NCBI RefSeq assembly: GCF_024721175.1
Contig: NZ_CP099402.1
Location: 1-64,000 of the forward strand
Source: Rhizobium sp. Pop5
GTDB taxonomy: Bacteria; Pseudomonadota; Alphaproteobacteria; Rhizobiales; Rhizobiaceae
Reading direction: 5' to 3'
DNA: 64,000 nucleotides
The notes beneath the pieces are model-generated. The model saw only the letters and a list, made by a program, of their open reading frames with translations. It was not told the origin of the DNA and ran no database searches. Of the stretch, positions 29,650 to 39,180 are shown piece after piece. A program made the translations under genes and the position numbers. How positions within the stretch are numbered: position 1 is the first letter of the stretch; each line of letters opens with the position of its first letter.

Positions 29650-30933
29650 TCACGCGGCCTGCAGCGCCAGTTCCAGATCCGCCACCAGATCATCCGGATG
29701 CTCGATGCCGATCGACAGCCGGATCGTCGATTCCAGAACGCCAATACGCTCACGCACATCGGCGGGCACGCCGGAATGGGTCATCGTGGCCGGATGGCTT
29801 GCCAGCGACTCCGTGCCGCCGAGGCTGACGGCAAGCTTGAAGACCTGCAGCGCATTCAGGAATTTGAAGGAGGCCGGCTGGCCACCGCGGATATCGAAGG
29901 AGAAGGTCGAACCGGCGCCGGTGCATTGCGCGGTGAAGGTGCGCCCCAGCGGCGAATCCGGATCGTGGTACGGGAGATAGTGAACCTTCTCGACCTTCGG
30001 GTGCTCGCGCAGGAAATCGGCCACCGCCCGCGCATTGCTGTTGGCCCGCTCCATGCGCAACTGCAGCGTTTCGAGTGACCGGCCGAGCATCCAGCAGGAA
30101 TGCGGATCGAGCTGCGTGCCGATCGCGCCGCGCAGCGCCTTGACCTGCTTGACGACGGCCTTGCGGCCGAGAACCGCGCCGGCGATGAGATCGGAATGGC
30201 CGCCGACATATTTGGTCAGCGAATAGAGCGAGATATCGGCGCCGTGCTCGATCGGCCGCTGGAAGACCGGCCCGAGCAACGTGTTGTCGCAGACGACGAT
30301 CGGCGTATGCCCCTGCCGTGCGCCGATCGCATCGGCGACACGCCGGATCATCGCGACGTCGACGAGACTGTTGGTCGGGTTGGCTGGTGTTTCGATCAGG
30401 ATGACGGAGACGCGGCCCTTGCCCATCGCCTCATCGGCCGCCTTCTGCACCGATGCTTCGCTGACGCCATCGGCAAAGCCGACGGCCGCGACGCCGAGAT
30501 TGAGGAAGGTCTTTGCCAGCAGGGTTTCGGTGCCGCCGTAAAGCGGCTGCGAATGCAGGACCGCATCGCCGGGACGGACGAAGGCAAGCAGCGTGGTGGC
30601 AATCGCCGCCATGCCGGATGAAAACAGCGCGCCGCTTTCCGTCCGCTCATAGACGGCGAGCCTGTCCTCGACGATCTCGCTATTCGGATGATTGAAGCGC
30701 GAATAGACGAGGCCGGCACCCTTGCCCGCCGGCGGCTCACGCCGGCCCGAGACGTAATCGAAGAAATCGCGGCCATCCTCGGCGGAGTTGAAGACGAAGG
30801 TGGAGGTGAGGAACACCGGCGGCTTGACCGCGCCCTCCGAGAGCTCGGGATCGTAGCCGTAGTTCAGCATCTGCGTTTCGGGATGCAGTGCATGATTGCC
30901 GATATGGGTTTTGGAAGGATGCGGGGCGGTCAT
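29650..30933 (-). CDS. Cystathionine gamma-synthase / methionine gamma-lyase family PLP enzyme
   Basis: The 427-residue protein has the Cys/Met-metabolism PLP fold: substrate loop YSRFNHPN near 90, [11 protein letters not shown], the cofactor Asp region ([12 protein letters not shown]) and the PLP-binding Lys in [11 protein letters not shown] near 240; [17 protein letters not shown] near the C-terminus is diagnostic. It makes or cleaves sulphur amino acid side chains; synthase and lyase roles cannot be told apart by reading. GAGGAGA precedes the ATG at 30933. Confidence 0.88.
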   Translation of the reverse strand: MTAPHPSKTHIGNHALHPETQMLNYGYDPELSEGAVKPPVFLTSTFVFNSAEDGRDFFDYVSGRREPPAGKGAGLVYSRFNHPNSEIVEDRLAVYERTESGALFSSGMAAIATTLLAFVRPGDAVLHSQPLYGGTETLLAKTFLNLGVAAVGFADGVSEASVQKAADEAMGKGRVSVILIETPANPTNSLVDVAMIRRVADAIGARQGHTPIVVCDNTLLGPVFQRPIEHGADISLYSLTKYVGGHSDLIAGAVLGRKAVVKQVKALRGAIGTQLDPHSCWMLGRSLETLQLRMERANSNARAVADFLREHPKVEKVHYLPYHDPDSPLGRTFTAQCTGAGSTFSFDIRGGQPASFKFLNALQVFKLAVSLGGTESLASHPATMTHSGVPADVRERIGVLESTIRLSIGIEHPDDLVADLELALQAA

Positions 30934-31030
30934 GATCGTCTCCTCTGTCGACGTGCCGAAGCACAAACTACATCAAAACCGCATCGGGCGAGCGGCCATC
31001 GATAAGGCTCCTTAACGATCAGCTTAATTA

Positions 31031-32107
31031 TCAGCTCACCGTCTCGCCCAATGTGTCGGCGACATAGGCGCCGCGCGCGCCCATCGGCAGCGGAGGCCCG
31101 GTCGTCGTGTCCTTCGCCGTCTGATGCTCCAGCTCGGCATTGAGTTCGGCGCCGACGATGAGAATGACGACGGAGAGCCAGATCCAGACGAGGAAGCCGA
31201 TCAGCGCGCCGAGCGTGCCGTAGGTCGCGTTGTAATTGGCGAAATGATCGAGGTAGAAGGAGAAGCCGACCGACATGACGGCCCAGGCGAATGTGGTCAG
31301 CCCCGCGCCCCACGTCATCCAGCGGACCCTTGCAGGCGCGCGGCTCGGCCCGAAACGATAGACCAGGGTCACAGCCACCGCGACGACGAAGAGAAGCAGC
31401 GGCCACCGCAGGAAAAGCGCCATGTTCTCCTTGAACTGGTCGAGCCAGAGATAGGAGAGCATGACGGGCAGCACGCCGACGAGCGCCACCATGACGACGG
31501 CGAAAACCATCGCGCACAGGGTAAAGCAGAGGCCGATCAGGTTCAGCCTGACGAGGCTGCGCTTCTCCCTCTCCTCATAGGCGACGTTCATCGCGTCGAA
31601 GATCGCCAGCGTGCCGCTATGGGTGCTCCAGAGCGCGATCGCGAGACCGACGAAGAAGGTGATGCCGAGGGTGCTTTCGCGCTTTTCGACGAGCGCCTTG
31701 ATCTGATCGGCAAGAAGATCAAAGGCCCCGGGCGGCAGAAGGATGGCAAGCTCGCGCAGATGTTCTGATATCGTCACCGGATCAGCCACCAGCCCGTAAA
31801 GCGAAACCAAGGCCGCGAGTGCGGGAAACAGCGCCAGCAGCAGATAAAAGGTCACGCCCGCCGCAATCAGCGTCACCCGGTCGTCGAGGATTTCATGGAA
31901 GGCGCGCCAGAACACGTCGCGCAGGCCGGCGAGCGGAATGGCCTCGGGCGTGGCCGCGCTGCGCCCATGTTCGTCGCCCGCCTTGCCGGCAACGACGGTG
32001 GCGAAGGAACCCCGCTGCCTTGCCTGCACCAGGACAAACGCACCGATCGCCGCGGCCACAATTCCAACCGCGACGGAGAACCTCTTGAGGCGGAGCACCT
32101 CTGCCAT
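31031..32107 (-). CDS. YihY/BrkB-family inner membrane protein
   Basis: The 358-residue protein has an N-terminal helix, then the YihY core of about six membrane helices with DRVTLIAAGVTFYLLLALFP, ALWSTHSGTLAIFDAMNVAY and NYNATYGTLGALIGFLVWIWLS, all typical. GGAGG precedes the ATG at 32107; the upstream in-frame extension is rejected. Family members are membrane proteins of unsettled role, once misnamed RNase BN. It stands alone. Confidence 0.87.
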   Translation of the reverse strand: MAEVLRLKRFSVAVGIVAAAIGAFVLVQARQRGSFATVVAGKAGDEHGRSAATPEAIPLAGLRDVFWRAFHEILDDRVTLIAAGVTFYLLLALFPALAALVSLYGLVADPVTISEHLRELAILLPPGAFDLLADQIKALVEKRESTLGITFFVGLAIALWSTHSGTLAIFDAMNVAYEEREKRSLVRLNLIGLCFTLCAMVFAVVMVALVGVLPVMLSYLWLDQFKENMALFLRWPLLLFVVAVAVTLVYRFGPSRAPARVRWMTWGAGLTTFAWAVMSVGFSFYLDHFANYNATYGTLGALIGFLVWIWLSVVILIVGAELNAELEHQTAKDTTTGPPLPMGARGAYVADTLGETVS

Positions 32108-32823
32108 TACCCTATCCTCCGATTTGCTTCGGGGATAACGCTGCGCGCCGCTAAAGGATGCAAGCCGTTGCTTTCCCGCAGAGAATCCCGGCGGGGGAGG
32201 GGACTTCGCTGCCGCCATCAGCGTCGCAGATGAGAATCCCGCGCAATTTTGAAGATTATAAACATCTGATTTTGTTAGATTAGTTTCAGGCTACGGAAGC
32301 GAAACCGGGGTTTGGTTTCGTTACTCCGGCGTGAGGGTCATTCTGGTGCTGTGGCCGATGCGGCGATTTTGTGGGAGCCAAGGCCGAAAATCGGAGCATT
32401 TCGCCGCTTGGAAAGCACGATTTGGCCTGAATTCCGTCCGCCATTCCTAGCCTAATACCTACAAAATACAGCCCGACGAAGTGACACCCGGCCTCATCAA
32501 TAACGCCGGCACCCGAGGCCCGCAATAACCGCGCTCGTTATCCACGGCAAAGATTGATACCGGCCGGACGCACACGATCGCATCCCCATGCACTCGGATC
32601 ACGACGAGTTCGTTGCGGACGACGCGAGCGGGGGCCATAGCGCACCGATCACGGCCCGACAGTCGATGCCATCGGTCGCAGCGATAATTTCTCCGCAAGT
32701 TTGGCAGCTCGCGCGTGGGCTATTCCGTATTAGCGGCCGTCGGCCTTCTGCGCGCCTGAACAATCTGCTCGACATCATTGGCATACTGATCATCAGGAAA
32801 TTTGACGTTCCAGACGAGGCGGT
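32108..32823. other. Gene-poor stretch of about 715 bp
   Basis: No open frame here resembles a known family or has a ribosome binding site. Base composition looks less GC-rich at the start (32225-32290). It marks the beginning of a decayed 4-kb region. Confidence 0.5.
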
Positions 32824-33066
32824 TCAATCGCTCTCGGGCAATGCCGCGATAGGCAGCAGCAACATATGATCGGCAACAACCACCAATCGGGCATGGGCGC
32901 CGAGCTGATGCAGCGTAGGACGCATGGCCGCATAGGAGTTGAAACCGAATGACGCGGCGATCGCCTCATCCAGATGCGATGACTTGATGTGAGGATACTG
33001 GCTGCGCAGAGCTTTTTTCAGCGTGGCGATATTCGAAGGCGAGAACCTGAAGGATGGGTTCAGCAT
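32824..33066 (-). pseudogene. Short fragment of a rhizobial plasmid protein
   Basis: The 80-residue reading LKKALRSQYPHIKSSHLDEA and AASFGFNSYAAMRPTL resembles the N-terminal segment seen in several rhizobial plasmid proteins of unknown function, from memory longer than this. The rest appears lost, so I read it as a remnant. A short intact gene is the alternative. Confidence 0.4.
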
Positions 33067-33539
33067 ATGACGATCCGATGTTCTGGCCGAAGTCTGCCGA
33101 TTACACTTCGACCTTGGTGAACATGGCCGTCGAAAAGACCCTACGTACCCTTCAACCCGGCAGCAGGTTTGGATAGGTTCCCGAGTCAGACATTAACCTG
33201 CAGACGCTTCTTCCTCAAGGTATGCCTCCCCTCCAGCGCCGGTGGCAGCGACCATGGCCAGCAATGGCCAAACCAAAACGTGGGTAGATCGCTGGTCGCA
33301 CACTTGCTTCCCCTTCTCCCGCTGGAGCGAAGGGGTCCGCGGAAACGTCGGCGCCCCTTCACGGAACATCATCGTCGGACCATCAAGGGGCCGCCAAATC
33401 ATTCGTTGTCCGCGGACAACAGCTTGGCCGAGCGACCTTTGCCGGAGTCTGCAGGATCATACTGGCGCATGCCAATACCGAACCCTCGCCTCAGGAGAAC
33501 CCCCTTGCCAAGAACCCGCCATCCCGGCAATTTCACGAC
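33067..33539. other. Non-coding stretch of about 470 bp holding a parS-like palindrome
   Basis: Nothing gene-like was recognised. Its one clear feature is the perfect 16-bp palindrome at 33405. Confidence 0.5.
33405..33420. promoter_or_regulatory. parS-like 16-bp palindrome, copy 1
   Basis: GTTGTCCGCGGACAAC is a perfect 16-bp palindrome fitting GTT-N4-GC-N4-AAC, which I recall as the consensus for RepB binding (parS) on repABC plasmids. An identical copy lies at 34121. The core also matches the palindrome in the repA-repB gap. Confidence 0.65.
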
Positions 33540-34103
33540 ATGGACCCGGCCGCTCTCGCCTCTCGCATGCGTGATCACTACGTCGCAGAATTTCGCTGTT
33601 TCGTCCAAACACAGGTGGCGATCTGTCCCCAAGGGGTGCCCGAGCTAAAGCTACGCCTCAGTGAAAAGTGCGCGTTGTTCGATCGGCTTTATTGCGTGGA
33701 TTTCATCAGGGGCGGCAGCCCATCGCCGATCGTGGAATTCGCCCCCAAGTACATCTTAATTTTCGATGCCCTCAGGGCCACATTTGGCAACTCACTTCTC
33801 CTCATGAAGCACCTGCGGTGGGACGACGTATTGATCCGGCATGACGTCGATCAGCCGCCTTATGATGATCTCGCCAAATGGTTTCGATCCTGGTTCGATC
33901 CGGAGGATGAACGGCATGATCCCAACGGGGACGTGTCCAAAATGATCCACTCGATGCTGCTTCAGCTAGGCCTCCTCAGTATCGACTTCGGCACGGCCCC
34001 GCCCGATGCTTTTTGGGAAATTCTACAGGTGCTCGAAAACGCGGGAGCGGCGCGGATTGAAATCGGCAGTTCGGAGGCCGAACCAAATCACCTCGTTCAA
34101 TAG
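33540..34103 (+). CDS. Hypothetical protein between two parS-like sites
   Basis: A 187-residue soluble protein that I do not recognise. It is acidic in the middle, with PPYDDLAKWFRSWFDPEDE, and has no signal peptide or membrane helix. Codon pattern and amino-acid mix look natural. No ribosome binding site is evident at 33540; an ATG at 33567 (MRDHYVAEF) is an alternative. The gene is bracketed by two identical palindromes, 119 bp before its start and 17 bp after its stop. Confidence 0.55.
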   Translation: MDPAALASRMRDHYVAEFRCFVQTQVAICPQGVPELKLRLSEKCALFDRLYCVDFIRGGSPSPIVEFAPKYILIFDALRATFGNSLLLMKHLRWDDVLIRHDVDQPPYDDLAKWFRSWFDPEDERHDPNGDVSKMIHSMLLQLGLLSIDFGTAPPDAFWEILQVLENAGAARIEIGSSEAEPNHLVQ

Positions 34104-34120
34104 GCGTCCAATATTCCCCC

Positions 34121-34136
34121 GTTGTCCGCGGACAAC
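34121..34136. promoter_or_regulatory. parS-like 16-bp palindrome, copy 2
   Basis: Identical to the palindrome at 33405 and 716 bp from it. It lies 17 bp after the stop of the hypothetical gene. Two identical perfect 16-mers are very unlikely by chance. Confidence 0.65.
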
Positions 34137-34612
34137 GCTGTCTTCAAGCCAGGACGAAGCGATCGCAAGCCGCGCCGCACTTGTTCGCAACTGTACGAAA
34201 TCGACGCAACCACCCGGCTTGAATTTGCCGCATTGCGGCACTACCTCGTGATGAGCCGAAGCGCTGCACCCCTCTTTAGCTGCTTCGGCCCGATGGACAG
34301 CTTTCCTCCTCCCATGCTGTCGGTCACTATCGAAGCCCGGCGCCTCTCTCTCCCGCGCCGGGCTTCTGCCCCTCCCATGCCGCGGCGCGGATGGCAGCTC
34401 TCCCGTCGAATCCTCCTCATCCCTTGGACGCGGCATTTCCCTCACTCATCCCGAGCAGGCTCAAGGCCGCAGCCTCGAAGATCGAACCGAGGTGCCCGCC
34501 TCGCCCTTCGAGGCCCCTGCGGGGTGCCTCAGAGCAAGCCCCATTGGGGACCTTGCGCGAATCCCCAGCATTTCTCATTGATCGATCAGCAGCGAAAGAA
34601 CCGAGGTGACAG
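34137..34612. other. Non-coding stretch of about 475 bp
   Basis: Open frames here show no family resemblance. A GAGGTGACAG site at the end serves the GFA gene. Confidence 0.5.
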
Positions 34613-35059
34613 ATGGACAGGTTAGCGCAATGCCATTGCGGATCACTCCGCGCGAAGACCTCAGGCGATCCGCTTACGGTGAGCCTGTGCCATTGCCGGG
34701 ACTGCCAGCGCCGAACCGGCGCCGTGGCGAGCAGCGGCGCGATCTTCGCGAAATCCGAGGTGACGCTCGAGGGAGACTGGAAGGTCTTCGAGCGCGACGC
34801 CGCCGAAGGGCGCAAGGTCCGGTTCCGCTTCTGCCCGAATTGCGGGACGTCGCTGTATTGGGAAGGTGATTTCAGCGCGGAGCTCTGCGGCATCGCGGTC
34901 GGCGCCTTCGCGGACCCGACCTTTCCGCCGCCCCTGCTTTCCGTCTACGAACAATCCAGGCATGAGTGGGTGGAGCCGCCCGACGGCGTGGTGCGTGCCC
35001 GGCGCGGATTGGTTTCGTCAGCGGCGGCCGCGGATGATGACAAGCCGAGCGAAACTTGA
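34613..35059 (+). CDS. GFA/CENP-V-family zinc protein
   Basis: The 148-residue protein has the GFA zinc-binding layout: CHCGSL at about 8-13, CHCRDCQRRTGA at about 26-37, and CPNCGTSLYW near 75, seven cysteines in the usual places. Family members include S-(hydroxymethyl)glutathione synthase-like proteins, but most have no proven activity. GAGGTG lies before the ATG. It is convergent with the RES gene. Confidence 0.87.
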   Translation: MDRLAQCHCGSLRAKTSGDPLTVSLCHCRDCQRRTGAVASSGAIFAKSEVTLEGDWKVFERDAAEGRKVRFRFCPNCGTSLYWEGDFSAELCGIAVGAFADPTFPPPLLSVYEQSRHEWVEPPDGVVRARRGLVSSAAAADDDKPSET

Positions 35060-35085
35060 ACGCGCCGGCCCCGAGAGCGCTTTGG

Positions 35086-35652
35086 TTACAGACCCCACTT
35101 CGGGCCGCCCTGCGACAAGGTAATCTCGACCGGATCGCCGTTCACCTCGACGGACGGACCGCCGAGCGCATTCCAGCGAAACAGATTGAGATGCCGGCCG
35201 CCGGGGATCAGTCTCGATCGGTCGATGATGCCATCGGCGCCCGCCGCCCTGGCGAGATCGGCCGTGCGCCATGACGGCGGCTCCTTGCCGACAGCCAGTG
35301 CCGAGCGCCAGGAGAGATTGGAGGCCTCCCGGTCGATACCGAGCTGTTCACACGCCTGCTCATCATGCTGATCGAGCACGAAGGCGTTGTTGACCGCGAG
35401 CGGCACCACCACACGCCGCCGCCCGTCTTCGCGCATATAACCCGAAATCGCCATGATCGCCCATTCGGCCGAAGCACTCATATAGAGGGCAGGCTGACCG
35501 AGCCGGTGATAACGGCCCGCGCTCGTCTCATCCGGAAGATCGAGCACGCGATCGAGGCGCTCGATAGGAACGGACCGAAAGAAGCGCCCGCTCACCTTGC
35601 GGAAGATACTTGATGCTTCGTTTGCTGGCGGTTGTTTTTCCATAGGGGTCAT
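35086..35652 (-). CDS. RES-domain protein (putative NAD-degrading toxin), no partner
   Basis: The 188-residue protein shows the RES pattern: Arg in AGRYHRLGQPALYMSASAEW, then a Glu-bearing PPSWRTADLARAAGADGIID and PGGRHLNLF near the C-terminus. RES toxins of RES-Xre modules degrade NAD. No Xre-type antitoxin gene is next to it on either side, so it is either orphan, silenced or not toxic. Start could be 35652 or 35643; no good ribosome binding site is seen. Confidence 0.7.
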   Translation of the reverse strand: MTPMEKQPPANEASSIFRKVSGRFFRSVPIERLDRVLDLPDETSAGRYHRLGQPALYMSASAEWAIMAISGYMREDGRRRVVVPLAVNNAFVLDQHDEQACEQLGIDREASNLSWRSALAVGKEPPSWRTADLARAAGADGIIDRSRLIPGGRHLNLFRWNALGGPSVEVNGDPVEITLSQGGPKWGL

Positions 35653-36068
35653 GAGTATCGATGTGAGAGAATGCAGCTTGTCTTAGCGTTCGATGACAGA
35701 GCTGCGTTGCCGATGGTTGCCATGCCGAGCGAAATTATACCAGCGGGGAGATAGCTGGTAATGGCCTCTGAACAACGCGCGCGGAGGTAACGGAAGTGAT
35801 GCCCAATATCGCTTCCGCAAAGAACACCGATCAAACGAAATCAATAGGTTATTCTTTTGGCGCTGCGCTCAAGACGAGAGGTCCAGCAAAGGTGTCTGAA
35901 CAGCGCTGATGCAACTTTTGAAACAATCACCGAAAGGGGAGGGCTTTTCGAAACCGCGTGCCTGGATATTACTTGGCAGCGCCGATCCAGGGATGAGGCC
36001 AGACACCACCTTGAATCGCCGACTGCAATGATTGCGAGGTTTGAGAGGTTAGCGGAGGTTAAACTGCG
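35653..36068. other. Intergenic stretch of about 415 bp
   Basis: A 71-codon frame (35857-36072, TTG start) overlaps the next gene by ATGA, but it resembles nothing known. GGAGG just before 36069 serves the kinase-like gene. The stretch is less GC-rich than its neighbours around 35655-35860. Confidence 0.4.
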
Positions 36069-36680
36069 ATGAAATTATTCGTCCTGCTCATGGGCTTTCC
36101 TGGTGTCGGTAAGCTGACGATTGCGAGAGAATTGAGTCCGCATTTCGCTGCGAAGATTATCGACAATCATTGGTTCAACAATCCGATACTGCGCCTGATC
36201 GATGACGATGGGACGGCACCCCTTCCGAGCGGCATATGGGAATATACTGGCAGAGTTCGGCAGGCCGTCCTCGATGCCATCGTCGCCTATGGCCCGCCCT
36301 CGGTGAATTTCATCTTCACGCACGCCGGAATAGAGGGCGACGAGCGCAGTATCCGCACATTTCAGCAGATTGCTGACGCTGCCAGGCAATGCGAGGCGCT
36401 GCTGGTGCCGGTGCGATTGCTTTGCGATGAGGAGGAACTGGCGCGCCGCATTACCACGCCAGCGCGTCGCGAGCGGTTGAAGTCGATTGACGCACAAGCC
36501 TCCAGGGAAAGGAGCAGGCGAGCCCAGGTCTTCGATCCCCAACATCGATTCACCCTGAATTTGGATGTGACCTCAAAGACGGCCGAAGCGAGCGCAGCAG
36601 CCATTCGCGATCATGTGCTGAGCGTAGCAGCCGACGATTTCGCTTCACTCTTGGGGAACAACGTCGCGATCCCGCTATAA
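36069..36680 (+). CDS. P-loop kinase-like ATPase
   Basis: The 203-residue protein opens with a Walker A variant GFPGVGKLT at residues 9-17, in which Leu replaces the Ser/Thr directly after Lys; this variant is common in a family of small nucleotide-binding proteins. VNFIFTHAG near 80 could be the Walker B strand, and RRITTPARRERLKSID resembles a lid region. It may phosphorylate a small metabolite; the substrate is unknown. GGAGG lies 8 bases upstream of the ATG. Confidence 0.75.
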   Translation: MKLFVLLMGFPGVGKLTIARELSPHFAAKIIDNHWFNNPILRLIDDDGTAPLPSGIWEYTGRVRQAVLDAIVAYGPPSVNFIFTHAGIEGDERSIRTFQQIADAARQCEALLVPVRLLCDEEELARRITTPARRERLKSIDAQASRERSRRAQVFDPQHRFTLNLDVTSKTAEASAAAIRDHVLSVAADDFASLLGNNVAIPL

Positions 36681-36831
36681 CAGCTACGCATTGACCGCCG
36701 TCCCGGTCGGCGCGTAGCGCAAGACGCGACCAGAACAGGATTTTTCCCCAAGTGCTGAATATGGTCCAACCAAACCTTGCATCCCGTCCTGGTGAAGCCG
36801 ATAAACGCGCAGTCTCAAATCGGCGGCCGAT

Positions 36832-38193
36832 ATGCAGAAGTTTTATCGTAAGTCCAAACTCATGCGCCGTTCCCGCGTGGTCTGGGGATCATTCAATCTG
36901 TGGAAGCCACGGCTGGTGTTCTGGATCGGAGCGCTGGCGATCGGCGTGACCAGCGTCGGTTTTGCGAGGCTCGCCGACATGGCGCAGGCGCTGTTCGCAA
37001 GCTTGACGACGTCCACCGGCTGGAGCTTTCTTTTGCCGCTCCTCGTCACTCCCATCGGGTTCGTTTTATCCGCCTGGCTGGCAATCACCCTTTTCCCGAA
37101 CTCGCAGGGAAGCGGGATCCCGCAGGCGATCGCGGCCCGCCACTTACACGATGATGCCGACCGCACGCGGCTCCTCTCGCTACGCCTTGCCTTTGGCAAG
37201 ATTACCTTGACCATCCTCGGTCTTTTCTGCGGCGCCTCGATTGGACGCGAGGGCCCGACGGTCCAGGTCGGTGCTTCGTTCATGCTGGCAGCGGCGCGCT
37301 TCGGAGGCATGGCGCAGGCACGCGGGCTGATCCTGGCTGGCTCTGCCGCCGGCATCGCGGCAGCCTTCAACACTCCGCTCGCGGGTATCGTCTTCGCGAT
37401 CGAGGAGATGGGCCGGGCATACGAGGCGCGCACCAACGGCATCGTGCTGACGGCGGTGATCATTTCGGGCCTTGCGGCACTGGCGCTTTCCGGCAGCTAT
37501 AATTATTTCGGGACGACATCCGTCGCGCCAGCCGGCATCCATGACTGGCTTCTGGTGCCGGTATGCGGGATCGGTGGCGGCGCGCTTGGAGCAACCTTTA
37601 GCGGACTGGCGCTGCATTTCGGCATTCGGATCCGCCGCTGGGCGCAGTCCGCCCCGCTGAAGCGCATGCTCATTCTTGCCGGCCTCTGCGGTCTCGCCGT
37701 GGCGGTGATCGGCATCGTCTCGCAAGGCAACACGTTCGGAACGAGCTACGAACTGGCGCGCGCAGCCGTAGAAGGCCATGCGACGCCGCCGCTGTTCTTC
37801 ATCGAAAAGCTGCTCGCCAGCTTTCTGTCGATGATCTCCGGCATCCCCGGTGGGATCTTCGCCCCGTCGCTCGCCGTCGGCGCCGGCTTCGGCAGCACGA
37901 TCGGATCGCTGTTCGGCACGAGCATCGCTCTTGCGGCGATCCTCGGCATGGCGGGTTACTTCGCAGGCGTCGTTCAGGCGCCAATGACCGCCTTCGTCAT
38001 CATCCTTGAAATGACCGGCGACCATGAGGCCGTGATCCCTGTTATGGCCGTATCGATGATCGGCTATGTAACGTCGCGCTTGCTGTCGCGCGAGCCGCTT
38101 TACCACGGCCTGTCGCGCAATTTTATCGCAGCGGCGCTACGGGCGAGAAGGACGACGGAAAAGACCACGACGGACGGCATTTCAGCGAGTTGA
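36832..38193 (+). CDS. ClC-family chloride channel / transporter
   Basis: The 453-residue membrane protein has the three ClC selectivity motifs: GSGIPQ near 103, GREGPT near 140 and GIPGGIFAPSLAVGAG near 340, with many hydrophobic helices. The second motif, GREGP, carries the gating Glu, so the external gate is present. No CBS domains follow. It likely exchanges chloride for protons or acts as a channel in the inner membrane. The start could be the ATG at 36832 or at 36862. Confidence 0.92.
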   Translation: MQKFYRKSKLMRRSRVVWGSFNLWKPRLVFWIGALAIGVTSVGFARLADMAQALFASLTTSTGWSFLLPLLVTPIGFVLSAWLAITLFPNSQGSGIPQAIAARHLHDDADRTRLLSLRLAFGKITLTILGLFCGASIGREGPTVQVGASFMLAAARFGGMAQARGLILAGSAAGIAAAFNTPLAGIVFAIEEMGRAYEARTNGIVLTAVIISGLAALALSGSYNYFGTTSVAPAGIHDWLLVPVCGIGGGALGATFSGLALHFGIRIRRWAQSAPLKRMLILAGLCGLAVAVIGIVSQGNTFGTSYELARAAVEGHATPPLFFIEKLLASFLSMISGIPGGIFAPSLAVGAGFGSTIGSLFGTSIALAAILGMAGYFAGVVQAPMTAFVIILEMTGDHEAVIPVMAVSMIGYVTSRLLSREPLYHGLSRNFIAAALRARRTTEKTTTDGISAS

Positions 38194-38241
38194 CCGGTCT
38201 GAGCCCATCGCAGCCAATAAATTCTCGCCACGCTCCGTCCT

Positions 38242-39180
38242 TCATACCACCAGCATCCCCTGCCGCTCGGCGATCGTCACCACTGCGCGGGTTCCGGCGT
38301 TGAACTCCAGAAAATCCGCCTCGATCCCATCGCTGAAGATCACGCCGTGTTCTGGCATTTCGGAGACGATGGTGAGCGGCTGGGTCCCGGAGACGAGGCC
38401 GGCGACGATGCTGGTGCCGGTCGTGCGGCTCGGAAAGGGTTCGCGCACGAAATAGCGCAGGAAATCCGCGTCCCAGGCGAAGGACATGTCGATCTTCCGG
38501 TCGGCGGGTTCGAGGCCGAGCGCGCTCGCGGCGCCGAGCCAGCCGGAATAGAGGCTCTTCAGCCAGCCGGTCGAGCCCATGCCTGTCGAGACGATGATGC
38601 CGCTCGAGGACTGCCGTTCCTCACGTTCCTCGGCGTGGAGGATGTAACGGGCCGAGACGTGGCTTTGCGGGCCGATGAAGAGATCGTTGACCGCGTGGAT
38701 GACGGCGCCGGTGTTCAGCGTCGCCTTGGCCATGCTGACGCGCTTGATCGGCCGCTTGTTTTTCAGCGCCTCGCCGATCACCCGGGGAAGGCTCTTCGGG
38801 TTGAAGGGTAGCAGCAGGCCGTCCCAGCGCTGGGGATCGGGGTTGACGCCGAGGACCGGCTGTCCGTCGAGGTATTTGAGCGTGTTGGCGACGAGGCCGT
38901 CCTGGCCGAGCACGACCACGACATCGTCGGGGCCGAAGACGAAGCTTGCGAGGTAGCGACGCTCCAGTCGCTGCACGCGGGCGACCGCGCGCAGGCTCGC
39001 TTCCACCTCTGAGATAGCCGCTTCGTATCGCTTCTTCTCGGCGAGATAATCGCTGAAATCGGCGCCGAGATGTTCGACGTAAAACTGCGCCTGCTGCACC
39101 GTGTTGAACCGGGCGATGAGTTCGTCGAGCCGGGTCGGCCTGACGACCAGGATGATCTTGCGTTCGTCAGAGGCCGGCAC
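38242..39180 (-). CDS. NAD kinase-like protein
   Basis: The 312-residue protein has the NAD kinase fold pattern, with VLGQDGLVANTLKYL in place of the usual GGDG motif, VNDLFIGP in place of the NE motif and STGMGSTGW in place of the TPTGSTAY loop. The substituted motifs mean that NADP-forming activity is not assured. It is downstream of an SPFH gene with a 14-bp overlap, thus co-transcribed, and near a divergent NrtR-like regulator. That setting supports a role linked to NAD metabolism. Confidence 0.8.
   Translation of the reverse strand: MPASDERKIILVVRPTRLDELIARFNTVQQAQFYVEHLGADFSDYLAEKKRYEAAISEVEASLRAVARVQRLERRYLASFVFGPDDVVVVLGQDGLVANTLKYLDGQPVLGVNPDPQRWDGLLLPFNPKSLPRVIGEALKNKRPIKRVSMAKATLNTGAVIHAVNDLFIGPQSHVSARYILHAEEREERQSSSGIIVSTGMGSTGWLKSLYSGWLGAASALGLEPADRKIDMSFAWDADFLRYFVREPFPSRTTGTSIVAGLVSGTQPLTIVSEMPEHGVIFSDGIEADFLEFNAGTRAVVTIAERQGMLVV

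Noticed and set aside
35857..36072. A 71-codon frame with a 4-bp overlap with the P-loop gene
   Set aside because: TTG start, no ribosome binding site and no family resemblance; the overlap alone is not enough.
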